From: Fictibacillus arsenicus
GTDB taxonomy: Bacteria > Bacillota > Bacilli > Bacillales > Fictibacillaceae
Assembly: GCF_001642935.1 (NCBI RefSeq)
Contig: NZ_CP016761.1
Span: 2,046,001-2,110,000, forward strand
Direction of reading: 5' to 3'
Length of the DNA stretch: 64,000 nt
Shown here: positions 1-8,329 of the stretch, in pieces
How the letters are laid out: every line of letters starts with the position of its first letter
How positions within the stretch are numbered: position 1 is the stretch's first letter
The notes under the pieces: generated by a model
What the model saw: the letters and a program-made list of their open reading frames with translations, nothing else
What the model was told of the DNA's origin: nothing
The model's database searches: none
Made by a program: the position numbers and the translations under genes

Positions 1-1
1 T

Positions 2-727
2 GTTCTTTCTATTTTATTGGTGCTGTTTTTAGTTAAAGTTCCAAAGAAAGACCAAGAAAAGCAGCCGTTTAAAGAATTTTTAAAGAATGTTAAAGAAATT
101 TTTCATAATGAAGGTAAATGGCTTATGGCTATTTTTTTTATCGGCGGAGTTATTATGTTTGTCCTTTTTGGAATTTTATTTTACCTATCGACCATCTTAG
201 AGGAAAAATACGGAATTAAAGGTGTTATGAAAGGTTTAGTACTGGCGGTTCCTTTATTGGCTTTATCAATTTGCTCATATATAGCAGGGAAAAAAATTAA
301 ACAAAATAAAATAGTTATGAAATGGTGCACATTTATATCCATGGTTCTTCTCGGAGGATCTGCCTTCCTGATTACATTTTTTGAGAATGTTTATTTTTTA
401 TTAGGGGCATTATTCATTGCCGGAATTGGTATTGGGGCAGCATTGCCTTGTTTGGACGCATTAATTACAGAGGGAATAGATAAGGAAGCAAGAGGAACGA
501 TAACCTCTATTTATAGTTCAATGCGATTCGTGGGAGTAGCTTTAGGTCCGCCAATCTATGCAGTACTGATGCAATCCTCACACGAAATGGTTTTCTATAC
601 ATCTGCAGGTGTAAGTATTCTTGCTGCAATAGCCGCCTTCTTTGCAATAAAACCTGAAAAGGAAAAGGGCGGGGGAGATGAAGGCAGCAAAGAAGCAAAG
701 CCTGCAAAGAATTTGGAGCCGGCATAG
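2..727 (+). CDS. MFS transporter, C-terminal part (5' truncated by window edge)
   Basis: The reading frame is open to the left edge of the window, so only about the last 240 residues are present. They contain alternating hydrophobic segments typical of the second six-helix half of a major facilitator, with a loop after the fourth visible helix reading LITEGIDKEARGTITSIYSS, the motif seen in Bacillus drug/siderophore-type exporters. The tail is hydrophilic and Lys/Glu-rich. Substrate cannot be told from this half. The gene is followed by 400 bases without a gene that hold a repeat element. Confidence 0.8.
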   Translation, partial: VLSILLVLFLVKVPKKDQEKQPFKEFLKNVKEIFHNEGKWLMAIFFIGGVIMFVLFGILFYLSTILEEKYGIKGVMKGLVLAVPLLALSICSYIAGKKIKQNKIVMKWCTFISMVLLGGSAFLITFFENVYFLLGALFIAGIGIGAALPCLDALITEGIDKEARGTITSIYSSMRFVGVALGPPIYAVLMQSSHEMVFYTSAGVSILAAIAAFFAIKPEKEKGGGDEGSKEAKPAKNLEPA

Positions 728-800
728 AGTAAGAAAGGAATAAAAGGCTTTTGTCCATTGTCTTTTCAAAAATTGTTGCTTTGTGATTCTTTTTTGTTTG

Positions 801-971
801 GCTCTTTTCTAAAAGATTGTTGCTATTGGCTCTTTTCTTCATCTGCAAGTTGATTGACTCCTAATGGCGCAAAGCGGCAGGAGGCTCACCGCACGCCCCG
901 TGAAAAGAGAGCAACCTGGAGCGGAAATCAATTACATTCAAGAGCAACAATGTATGCGAAAACAGCCTTTT
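801..971. repeat. Interspersed palindromic repeat, copy A (short form)
   Basis: Begins with a TCTAAAAGATTGTTGC end, continues through AAGTTGATTG, the core GGCTCACCGCACGCCCCG and GGAGCGGAAATCAATT, and closes with GAGCAACAATGT and GCGAAAACAGCC. The outer ATTGTTGC / GCAACAAT and inner GTTGATT / AATCAA segments are inverted relative to each other. Five other copies in this window share these parts. This copy lacks the long central section of the others and sits between the MFS gene and the convergent cyclase gene. Confidence 0.8.
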
Positions 972-997
972 GCTTCTTTCATAAGTTGTTTGGAGCA

Positions 998-1076
998 GCT
1001 ACATGAGTATTCTTCTCGTAAGGCTTGCGACGAGGAAGCTAGCCTCGGCAGGATTTTCATTAAACGCAGAAAGCAG
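998..1076. repeat. Detached internal module of the interspersed repeat
   Basis: A 79-base segment containing TATTCTTCTCG and GCGACGAGGAAGCT. It is roughly four-fifths identical by eye to bases 47068-47146, where the same module lies inside repeat copy E. Here it lies about 25 bases outside the end of copy A. It can fold into a hairpin with CTTCTCG pairing to CGAGGAAG. Confidence 0.65.
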
Positions 1077-1111
1077 AAATCAACCATGTCCAATACGCGA
1101 AAAAGGCAAAT

Positions 1112-1141
1112 AAAAAAACAGCGGACTCAACCGCTGTTTTT
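1112..1141. terminator. Bidirectional terminator
   Basis: AACAGCGG and CCGCTGTT form an 8-bp stem with a 6-base loop. There is an A-run on the left and a T-run on the right, so it works on both strands. It most directly serves the cyclase-zwf operon on the minus strand. Confidence 0.8.
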
Positions 1142-1146
1142 CTTAT

Positions 1147-1758
1147 TTATTCTTCAATTAATACAATACGTGCCGGAGAGGCATCCAGACCCCTGATTTT
1201 TAACGGAGCAGCTACCATCAAGTATTCGCCTTCGGGCACATCCTTTAACTGCAGACCTTCTATAATTATTACATCATTTTGAAATAATTGTTTGTGGGTA
1301 GGATGATTTTCTTGAGCACGCTCGACTCCGAGAGCGTCGATGCCTACACCTGATACTCCGATTTCAGCGAGTGTTTTGGCAGCTTCATGATTTACATAAA
1401 TGAACTCAAAGTTAAATTCCTTATCCCACGAGTTTTTCGTTTTGAAAAGTACAAAATCACCTTTTTGAATATCTTTGCCGGCAAGGTCATCCGCTTTAAT
1501 TGAATCTTCAGCATTTGTAAGATCGATTACTTTTGCTTTCCGTACTAATTTTTCTAACGGCAGAGTTTCAATCGTATCACCGCCAGGGACCATGTGAAGA
1601 GGAGCATCAACATGTGTTCCTGTATGAACATCCATTGCGATTCTAGTTTCGGTAACATGGCCGTTTTGTGAAGTGTCAAAAGAAGGCTGTTTTTCAGGCT
1701 TGTTTTTATATACAGGCATACCTTCATAAATTGGTAATGAAACGTCGTAAATTTTCAT
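1147..1758 (-). CDS. Cyclase family protein (kynurenine formamidase-like metal hydrolase)
   Basis: A 203-residue protein of the cyclase/KynB family, metal-dependent amide or lactone hydrolases. The family signature HTGTHVDAPLH is present near residues 46-56; its His and Asp residues normally bind Zn or Mn. Length is normal for the family. The start lies 4 bases after the zwf stop, so the two genes are probably translationally coupled and co-transcribed. No other kynurenine gene is near, so kynurenine formamidase activity is not implied; a lactonase or amidase role next to glucose-6-phosphate dehydrogenase is possible but unproven. Confidence 0.88.
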   Translation of the reverse strand: MKIYDVSLPIYEGMPVYKNKPEKQPSFDTSQNGHVTETRIAMDVHTGTHVDAPLHMVPGGDTIETLPLEKLVRKAKVIDLTNAEDSIKADDLAGKDIQKGDFVLFKTKNSWDKEFNFEFIYVNHEAAKTLAEIGVSGVGIDALGVERAQENHPTHKQLFQNDVIIIEGLQLKDVPEGEYLMVAAPLKIRGLDASPARIVLIEE

Positions 1759-1762
1759 TTGA

Positions 1763-3274
1763 TTAACATTCCTCTCTTACTTTAGTCGGTTCCCACCAGG
1801 AATGGCCATCTGCGTACAATAATTGTTCTGCTTCCTGAGGACCCATGCTTCCTGAGTTGTAATACGTAATTGGAGCACCGGTGCCATTCCAAGTTTTAGT
1901 TATACGGTCAATAAACTCCCAGCTTAATGCAACTTCATCCCAGCGTGTAAAGTATGTGGAATTACCCAATAAACAATCATGCAAAAGTTTTTCATATGCC
2001 TCAGGAGAGTTCATGTCAGTTGCTGACTTATTGTTATATGTCATATCGATCGGCAATAGATCTGATGTGTCTCCTTTTGGTTTAGCATTTAATGTGAGAC
2101 TGACACCTTCATCAGGCTGAATATGAATCCTTAACAGGTTTGGCTGATATTTTTCTGTATTAGCGTGATAGAGAGCCATTGGACCTTGTTTAAACTGAAT
2201 AACAATCTCGGTTGATTTAACAGCCATGCGTTTTCCTGTACGGATATAAAATGGAACGCCTGTCCATCTGAAATTATCAATGAACAGTTTAGCAGCAACA
2301 AAAGTTTCAGTTTTTGATTCCGGATCTACATTTTCTTCTTTTAAGTAGGCGGGAACTGATTCACCTTTAATTTTCCCATCTGTATATTGGCCGCGGATAA
2401 CGTTCTTTCTTACTTCTTCTTCGTTAAAGAAACGCAATGAACGTAGAACTTTTACTTTTTCATCACGGATATGTTCAGGTTTTAGTTCACCAGGCGGTTC
2501 CATAGCTACCATCATGACCATCTGAAGCATATGGTTCTGGACCATATCTAATAGAGCTCCTGATTTTTCATAATAGGCAGCTCTGTCCTCAACGCCCAAA
2601 GTCTCACTTGATGTAATCTGTACAGAATCAATATATTTATTGTTCCAAATCGATTCAAAAATCGCATTTCCAAATCGTATAACTTGTATGTTTTGTACCA
2701 TTTCTTTTCCGAGGTAGTGGTCAATACGATAGATATCATCTTCATTAAAACTTTGCTGAATTTCTTCATTTAGTTTAGTAGCAGAAGGAAGATCGTGACC
2801 GAACGGTTTTTCAATTACGATTCTCTGCCAGCCCTCAGTGTTTGTGATGCCTTCTGACTTTAAGAATGTAGGTATGGTTCCAAAGAAACGAGGTGCCATC
2901 GCTAAATAATATAAACGGTTGCCATTTGTCTGATAATCTCTGTCCAGAACATTCAGCAGTTCTTCAAGCTCATGATAGCTAGGTTCACTCGTAACATCCA
3001 TCTTTAAGTAATAAAAATGAGAAGCGAATTTCTTCACTTTATCACTTTCGGTGCCTGGTGTGTGTTCGTTAACTGCTTCATACACTTCTTGCTGGAATTG
3101 TTCATGTGAATATTCTTTTCTGGATACACCAACTACAGAAAAGTTCTCTTTCATATGTCCCTTTTGATACAATTGATAAAGAGCAGGAAAGAGTTTTCGG
3201 TGAGCGAGGTCACCTGTTGCTCCAAAGATTACAATAGAAGCATTTGGTATACTATGTATCATTTTGCAAGTCAC
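1763..3274 (-). CDS. zwf: Glucose-6-phosphate 1-dehydrogenase
   Basis: Catalyses NADP-dependent oxidation of glucose 6-phosphate to 6-phosphogluconolactone, the entry to the oxidative pentose phosphate pathway, in the cytosol. The N-terminal nucleotide-binding motif is FGATGDLAHRKL (about residues 17-28) and the substrate-site motif DHYLGKE is at about 185-191; 503 residues is typical. The start is taken at GTG 3274. An in-frame ATG at 3262 fits almost as well because no strong ribosome binding site decides between them. First gene of a two-gene operon with the cyclase; divergent from the sulfurtransferase gene. Confidence 0.96.
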   Translation of the reverse strand: MTCKMIHSIPNASIVIFGATGDLAHRKLFPALYQLYQKGHMKENFSVVGVSRKEYSHEQFQQEVYEAVNEHTPGTESDKVKKFASHFYYLKMDVTSEPSYHELEELLNVLDRDYQTNGNRLYYLAMAPRFFGTIPTFLKSEGITNTEGWQRIVIEKPFGHDLPSATKLNEEIQQSFNEDDIYRIDHYLGKEMVQNIQVIRFGNAIFESIWNNKYIDSVQITSSETLGVEDRAAYYEKSGALLDMVQNHMLQMVMMVAMEPPGELKPEHIRDEKVKVLRSLRFFNEEEVRKNVIRGQYTDGKIKGESVPAYLKEENVDPESKTETFVAAKLFIDNFRWTGVPFYIRTGKRMAVKSTEIVIQFKQGPMALYHANTEKYQPNLLRIHIQPDEGVSLTLNAKPKGDTSDLLPIDMTYNNKSATDMNSPEAYEKLLHDCLLGNSTYFTRWDEVALSWEFIDRITKTWNGTGAPITYYNSGSMGPQEAEQLLYADGHSWWEPTKVREEC

Positions 3275-3357
3275 TTCTTTCTATCTGTTCTAATAGTTAC
3301 AGGTTTCCCTAGATGAAGATAAATTAACGTATTACTTCACAAAAAGGAGGTCGTCTT

Positions 3358-4191
3358 ATGTCCAATTTAGTAAGTCCCGAATGGGTGGACAGTAAAATAA
3401 GGGATAAAAACACTGTTATTTTTGATTGCCGTTTTTCTTTGGCTGACCCGGAAATGGGTTTTGAGGTGTACAAAAAAGATCATATTGAAGGAGCTTTTTT
3501 TGCTGACTTAGATCAACATTTATCTGGGACTATTACAACTCATGGCGGACGTCATCCGTTACCTTCCGTAAACATACTATCACAATTTTTAAGCAGTTGT
3601 GGAGTAGACTCGGAAAAAATTGTGATAGCATATGATGACCAATCCGGTATAATGGCAGCCAGATTCTGGTGGCTGATGAAATATGCCGGTTTGAATCAAG
3701 TTTATGTTATGCAAGGCGGTTACAAACACTATAAAGAAAAAGGGTACGCTGTCTCAAGTAAACTGCCTACTCAAAAGACATCAGAAATTAAACTTGATTT
3801 TAATAAGAATATGATAATTACACGTGATGAACTGGTTAAAGCTGTTCAGCAAAAAGATAAGCTGCTCATAGATGCAAGAGAACCTAACCGCTTTAAAGGG
3901 ATTGCCGAACCGATTGATCCTGTCGCAGGACATATACCAACAGCGATTAATGTGCCATGGGAGAGCCATTTTAATAAACCAGGATGGTGGAAAGATAAGG
4001 AGGATCTAACGAACTTATACAAAGATCAATTAGTGGATAACAAGACGCGGGTTGTTTATTGCGGATCTGGTGTAACTGCTTGTGTAAATGCATTTGCAAT
4101 GAGTGAAGCAGGATTAGAACTACCCATTTTATATGCTGGAAGCTGGAGTGACTGGATCAGTTACAATGATCATGAAATAGAAACAGACTGA
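3358..4191 (+). CDS. Sulfurtransferase (thiosulfate/3-mercaptopyruvate type, two rhodanese domains)
   Basis: A 277-residue tandem rhodanese protein that moves sulfane sulfur to a thiol acceptor in the cytosol. The first domain is the inactive type. The second carries the catalytic loop CGSGVTAC starting at Cys235, which takes the persulfide. The loop resembles the 3-mercaptopyruvate/SseA group, but substrate cannot be settled by eye. An AAAAGGAGG site precedes the ATG. Divergent from zwf and followed after about 50 bases by the PHP gene. Confidence 0.92.
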   Translation: MSNLVSPEWVDSKIRDKNTVIFDCRFSLADPEMGFEVYKKDHIEGAFFADLDQHLSGTITTHGGRHPLPSVNILSQFLSSCGVDSEKIVIAYDDQSGIMAARFWWLMKYAGLNQVYVMQGGYKHYKEKGYAVSSKLPTQKTSEIKLDFNKNMIITRDELVKAVQQKDKLLIDAREPNRFKGIAEPIDPVAGHIPTAINVPWESHFNKPGWWKDKEDLTNLYKDQLVDNKTRVVYCGSGVTACVNAFAMSEAGLELPILYAGSWSDWISYNDHEIETD

Positions 4192-4240
4192 AAATAAAAT
4201 TTCACGTACCGTAATTAAAATAGAAATGGAAGTGAAACTC

Positions 4241-5071
4241 ATGAGACAAGGTGATTTGCATACCCATACAACTGCTTCTGATGGAACATTTTCTCCATCT
4301 CAGAACATCCAGCGGGCAGTTGAAAAAGGATTAAAAGCAATCGCTATCACTGATCACGATACAATAAACGGTGTCGAAGCTGCATTAGAGGAGGCAAGCA
4401 AACACAATGATTTTGAATGTATCCCTGGCATTGAGATCAGCACACTGTATAAAGGACAAGATATTCATGTTTTAGGCTATTACATTGATTATAAAGACAA
4501 AAATTTTCTGCTGACACTAGAAAAGCTGACCTCAGTAAGAGACCAGCGGAACAAGATGATTTTGCAAAAACTAAATGAGCTGGGTATACAAATAGACGAA
4601 TCAGAATTAGAAGCAAAAAGGTGCGGCGAAGGGAACGTTGGCAGAGGACATATAGCTGAGATTTTAATGGAAAAGGGTATCGTTAACTCACTTCCTGAAG
4701 CATTTGAAAAATACCTAGGCAAAGGTAAAGCAGCATACGCTATACCGGATCGTATTTCACCAATTGAAGCCGTTAAAATTATTCAGGATGCAAATGGCGT
4801 CCCTGTGTTAGCTCATCCTGGAATCTATGATGCTGATGAACTGATTGCATTATTAATAGAAAATGGTCTGGCAGGTATCGAATGCTGTCATCCTGACCAT
4901 ACGATAGAACAGGTTCATCATTATGAGAAACTAGCAGAAAAATATTCCTTGATTAAGACTGCGGGCAGTGATTTTCATGGCTTTAGGAACGGTGAAGTTT
5001 TTCACGGAGATATTGGAAGCTGTACGGTTCCTTTAAGTACCCTGCGATCACTAAAGAATTTTTGTAAATAA
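4241..5071 (+). CDS. PHP-domain phosphoesterase (YciV/TrpH-like)
   Basis: A 276-residue PHP-superfamily protein. The metal-binding motifs are visible: HTHTTASDGT near the start, ITDHDT, the middle HPG segment and a terminal DFHG. Members of the TrpH/YciV group hydrolyse 3',5'-nucleotide phosphates or short 5' RNA ends with Mn. I place the start at 4241, where GGAAG lies 8 bases upstream. An upstream in-frame ATG at 4226 has no ribosome binding site. The RNA/nucleotide substrate is inferred from the family. Confidence 0.85.
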   Translation: MRQGDLHTHTTASDGTFSPSQNIQRAVEKGLKAIAITDHDTINGVEAALEEASKHNDFECIPGIEISTLYKGQDIHVLGYYIDYKDKNFLLTLEKLTSVRDQRNKMILQKLNELGIQIDESELEAKRCGEGNVGRGHIAEILMEKGIVNSLPEAFEKYLGKGKAAYAIPDRISPIEAVKIIQDANGVPVLAHPGIYDADELIALLIENGLAGIECCHPDHTIEQVHHYEKLAEKYSLIKTAGSDFHGFRNGEVFHGDIGSCTVPLSTLRSLKNFCK

Positions 5072-5101
5072 TCCTTGCCAGCAGGCTCGTAACCTTATAA
5101 G

Positions 5102-5125
5102 ATTCAATACGGAGAGTTATTGAAT
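5102..5125. promoter_or_regulatory. Perfect 8-bp inverted repeat before the TRIC gene
   Basis: ATTCAATA and TATTGAAT are exact reverse complements separated by 8 bases, ending about 20 bases before the start codon of the channel gene. It could be an operator or an RNA hairpin just ahead of the ribosome binding site GAGGAAG. No regulator can be named. Confidence 0.4.
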
Positions 5126-5144
5126 ACAGAGAGGAAGTACGAGT

Positions 5145-5741
5145 GTGACTTGGGATTTATTAAATATCATTGGAACGATCGCATTTGCAATTTCGGGTGC
5201 GCTCGTTGCAATGGAAGAAGATTATGACATACTGGGCGTATTTATTTTAGGATTGGTTACTGCGTTCGGTGGAGGAATCATACGTAATGTGTTAATAGGA
5301 CTCCCTGTGGATACGATTTGGGAACAGGGTCTTTTACTTAAATCAGCCCTAGTTGCTATGGGTATTGTCTTTTTCATGCCGGAAAGTTTAATTCAGTTCT
5401 CAAAAAGGAGTTTACATTTCTTTGATGCAATCGGCCTTTCAGCTTTCGCTATTCAAGGAGCAATCGCTGCTTCAAGCATGGGGCATCCTATGAGCGCGAT
5501 TATTGTTGCCGCGATTTTAACAGGAATAGGCGGGGGGATCATTCGTGATATTCTAGGTGGCAGAAAGCCAGTAGTGCTGAGAGAAGAAATTTATGCTGTT
5601 TGGGCTCTGCTAGGCGGACTGATTGTAGGTTTAAATATAGTGAACGGTACAATTGAATATATGATTCTATTTATCTGCCTCGTTGTCTTTAGGATGCTGT
5701 CCCTTAAATTTAATTGGAAGCTGCCTCATAGAGCATTATGA
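5145..5741 (+). CDS. TRIC-type cation channel family protein (UPF0126)
   Basis: A 198-residue integral membrane protein with about seven hydrophobic helices and the duplicated glycine-rich motifs FGGGIIRNVL and IGGGIIRDIL, the hallmark of the bacterial trimeric intracellular cation channel family. Each half-repeat has this motif at the pore-facing kinked helix. The family conducts monovalent cations; some members have been linked to glycine uptake. GTG start with GAGGAAG upstream. A terminator follows directly, so it is probably monocistronic. Confidence 0.9.
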   Translation: MTWDLLNIIGTIAFAISGALVAMEEDYDILGVFILGLVTAFGGGIIRNVLIGLPVDTIWEQGLLLKSALVAMGIVFFMPESLIQFSKRSLHFFDAIGLSAFAIQGAIAASSMGHPMSAIIVAAILTGIGGGIIRDILGGRKPVVLREEIYAVWALLGGLIVGLNIVNGTIEYMILFICLVVFRMLSLKFNWKLPHRAL

Positions 5742-5759
5742 TTGCATTCAGAACATTAT

Positions 5760-5783
5760 CCACCCTATACGGGTGGTTTTTTT
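5760..5783 (+). terminator. Rho-independent terminator after the TRIC gene
   Basis: CCACCC-TATAC-GGGTGG stem-loop followed by seven T residues. It separates the channel gene from ablB. Confidence 0.9.
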
Positions 5784-5842
5784 GTGCAGGAATTTATTCG
5801 ATATTTATGGAATTTATGTAAAAGAGACAGGAGGGCTGACAA

Positions 5843-6703
5843 GTGTATACTACTTTTTATCAAAACGAAAAAATTCAGCAGCCGAATTTCACAGCCGAAG
5901 TTTGTTTTGATTATTATAACGAACGGATCCGAATTGATGACTATCGCGGAAGTGTAAGTTTACTATCCAAGTGGCTCGACGAGATGGCAGCTCAAAATAA
6001 TTTCCATAAAATAATAATCAAATCCCGTCACGATGATCTTTCGAAATGGCTTGAGTCAGGTTTTATATATGAAGGGGAATTTACAGGTTACTTTAACGGT
6101 GCGTCTGCAGTTTCTATGTGCAAGTATTTTAGTAATGAAAGAAGAAACAGCAGTTATTGGATAGAGGAAGACAAAATTATAAAAGACGTATTAATGCTGT
6201 CCCCAACTTCAATATCAAATCCTATGCCGAAAGAATATACATTGCGGATGGCAGATGAACAAGACGCAAAAGAACTTGCAGATTTATATAGTCAAGTATT
6301 TGAGGTATATCCAACTCCAATGGATGACCCGGAATATGTCCTTAAAATAATCAAATCGGGAACTTTGTTCTGTGTGGTAACTTATCAAAAAAGAATTGTA
6401 AGTGCTGCGTCAGCTGATGTTAATGCTGTTTATCATAATGCTGAAATCACTGATTGTGCAACTCTCACGGAACATAGAAAATTCGGTCTTATGAAACATT
6501 TGATTGATCACTTGGAACAAGAACTTTTTAAAAGAAAAATCTATTGTTCCTATTCAATAGCGAGGGCTCTTTCATTTGGTATGAATGCCGTATTTCATCA
6601 AAAAGGGTATGTTTATAAAGGGAGACTGGCTAACAACTGTAAAATATTCGATAAATATGAAGATATGAATATCTGGGTTAAAGATTTATCCGAAAGCATA
6701 TGA
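5843..6703 (+). CDS. ablB: Beta-lysine N6-acetyltransferase
   Basis: A 286-residue GNAT-fold enzyme of the AblB/YodP family, which transfers acetyl from acetyl-CoA to the 6-amino group of L-beta-lysine, giving N6-acetyl-beta-lysine. The C-terminal half holds the acetyltransferase core (TLRMADEQDAKELADLYSQV onward, with a DCATLTEHRKFGLMKHL acetyl-CoA-binding segment); the N-terminal half is the family-specific region. GTG start with AGGAGGG upstream. In many organisms the product is an osmolyte made with KamA. Here the gene lies 2.5 kb before kamA with a regulator in between, and the downstream catabolic genes suggest the acetyl derivative is a pathway intermediate. No sigma-54 site is visible before it. 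Confidence 0.88.
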   Translation: MYTTFYQNEKIQQPNFTAEVCFDYYNERIRIDDYRGSVSLLSKWLDEMAAQNNFHKIIIKSRHDDLSKWLESGFIYEGEFTGYFNGASAVSMCKYFSNERRNSSYWIEEDKIIKDVLMLSPTSISNPMPKEYTLRMADEQDAKELADLYSQVFEVYPTPMDDPEYVLKIIKSGTLFCVVTYQKRIVSAASADVNAVYHNAEITDCATLTEHRKFGLMKHLIDHLEQELFKRKIYCSYSIARALSFGMNAVFHQKGYVYKGRLANNCKIFDKYEDMNIWVKDLSESI

Positions 6704-6761
6704 GTGCCTGAAATTCGGCACATGCTGACAAATAATCGGCATCAAAGGGCGGTGTTGTTTC

Positions 6762-8162
6762 ATGATTTCTGGATCAATGGAAACAGCTGAAACATTAAAT
6801 GCAATTTTAAAGACAATTGATGAAGGTATTCATGTTGTAGATGCAAATGGAATGACTATTTTCTACAATTCGGTAGCTGCCTCTTTGGACGGTTTAACTT
6901 TAGAAGAAGTGCATAACTATCATGTTTTGGATGCCTTTCCCTCACTTACAAAAGAAACGAGTACGTTATTAAAAGTTATACAAACAGGTACTCCTATATA
7001 TAATCAGCATCAAGCTTATACGAATCGAAAAGGAAAACAAATTGATACAGTTAATTCAACTCTGCCGCTTTGGCTGGATGGTGAGTTAATTGGAGCAGTA
7101 GAGGTTGCAAAAGATATATCAAAAGTTAAACAGCTTTCAGATCAGTTGCTCGACTTGCAGGCAAAAATGAAAACATCAAAAAATAAAACCGATAAACAAA
7201 CCTTTTCCACCTATCATTTTCATAATATTTTAAGCTTAGATCCTTTACTTAACGATATTAAAGAACAATGCCGAAAAGCATCTAAAACAAGTTCTCCCAT
7301 AATGATTTATGGTGAAACTGGGACAGGTAAAGAAATGTTTGTACAAGCTATTCATAATGAGTCACCGAGGGGCAATAAACCATTTGTTGTTCAGAACTGT
7401 GCAGCCATTCCTGGACCTTTACTTGAAGGGATATTGTTTGGCACGAAAAAAGGAAGTTTTACAGGTGCAGTTGACAGGCCAGGAGTTTTTGAACTGGCTG
7501 ACGGAGGCACATTATTTTTAGATGAAATAAACTCAATGCCTATTGAGCTGCAGGCTAAACTTCTTCGTGTTATCCAGGAAGGTGTAGTACAGCGTATTGG
7601 AAGTACAGATTTTCGAAAAGTAAATGTAAGAATAATATCAGCCCTTAATGAAGCTCCTGAAATATGTTTATCAAAAGGTGTATTAAGACAGGATTTGTTT
7701 TTCAGGTTAAATGTCGTTTATATTGAGCTTCCGCCATTGCGGGAACGGCACAAAGATATTTCCTATTTATCAATTCATTTCTTAAATGAATTAAATACTG
7801 CTTTTAAAAAGAATGTATTGGGATTAACACAGGAAGCAGAGCAATTATTTAATGAATATAGCTGGCCGGGGAACATTCGAGAGCTGAAACACGCCATCGA
7901 GCATTGTATGAATTTTGCTGATAACAACACATCAATTGGTATAGCTTTACTGCCTAAGCATATAAAAGGAACAAAAAGTTTCAGAACAGAAAATCACATA
8001 CCTCACCCCTCATCAATACCGCCATTGAGGGAAGCCCTTGGAGAATATGAAAAGCAGATCATCCAAATGGCTTTGAAACAAACCTCTGGCAATATTCAGC
8101 AAGCCGCAAAAATATTGCAAGTTCCTAGACAAACACTTCAATATAAAATCAGACAAAAATAA
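6762..8162 (+). CDS. PAS / AAA+ sigma-54-dependent transcriptional activator
   Basis: A 466-residue bacterial enhancer-binding protein of the RocR/BkdR kind. An N-terminal PAS sensor occupies about residues 10-125. The AAA+ domain has Walker A GETGTGKE (184-191), a GSFTGA sigma-54-contact loop (231-236; the usual form is GAFTGA) and Walker B GGTLFLDE (248-255). A C-terminal Fis-type helix-turn-helix (NIQQAAKILQVPRQTLQ) ends the protein. It sits immediately upstream of a perfect -24/-12 promoter that reads into kamA, so it very likely activates the lysine operon in response to a small ligand bound by the PAS domain; the ligand is unknown. A terminator follows the gene. Confidence 0.93.
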   Translation: MISGSMETAETLNAILKTIDEGIHVVDANGMTIFYNSVAASLDGLTLEEVHNYHVLDAFPSLTKETSTLLKVIQTGTPIYNQHQAYTNRKGKQIDTVNSTLPLWLDGELIGAVEVAKDISKVKQLSDQLLDLQAKMKTSKNKTDKQTFSTYHFHNILSLDPLLNDIKEQCRKASKTSSPIMIYGETGTGKEMFVQAIHNESPRGNKPFVVQNCAAIPGPLLEGILFGTKKGSFTGAVDRPGVFELADGGTLFLDEINSMPIELQAKLLRVIQEGVVQRIGSTDFRKVNVRIISALNEAPEICLSKGVLRQDLFFRLNVVYIELPPLRERHKDISYLSIHFLNELNTAFKKNVLGLTQEAEQLFNEYSWPGNIRELKHAIEHCMNFADNNTSIGIALLPKHIKGTKSFRTENHIPHPSSIPPLREALGEYEKQIIQMALKQTSGNIQQAAKILQVPRQTLQYKIRQK

Positions 8163-8186
8163 ACCGCCGATTTTTCGGCGGTTTTT
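8161..8186 (+). terminator. Rho-independent terminator after the activator gene
   Basis: AAACCGCCGA pairs with TCGGCGGTTT, followed by T residues. It overlaps the stop codon of the activator gene and isolates it from kamA, which therefore depends on its own promoter. Confidence 0.9.
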
Positions 8187-8276
8187 CTATATCAGTAATT
8201 TTGGATTTAGACCCGAAAACAGCCTAACGTGCATAAACTATACCGTGATTTCATTATTTAGAAATTTCAGATTAAT

Positions 8277-8292
8277 TGGCACGAATCTTGCA
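8277..8292 (+). promoter_or_regulatory. Sigma-54 (-24/-12) promoter of the kamA operon
   Basis: TGGCACGAATCTTGCA matches the sigma-54 consensus TGGCAC-N5-TTGCW in full. GG (8278-8279) and GC (8290-8291) have the obligatory 10-base spacing. Transcription would start near 8303, before the kamA ribosome binding site (8315-8322). The neighbouring enhancer-binding protein gene supports the call. Confidence 0.95.
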
Positions 8293-8329
8293 TGATTTAT
8301 TTGATGTAGAAATAAAGGAGGTCACTTAT

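Noticed and set aside
801-971. Insertion sequence remnant
   Set aside because: No transposase-like coding sequence in any copy and no visible target duplication; treated as a small palindromic repeat family instead.
8276-8329. Upstream TTG extension of kamA (18 extra residues)
   Set aside because: It would start inside the sigma-54 promoter, upstream of the expected transcription start, and lacks a ribosome binding site. ATG 8330 has AAAGGAGG at proper distance and matches B. subtilis KamA.
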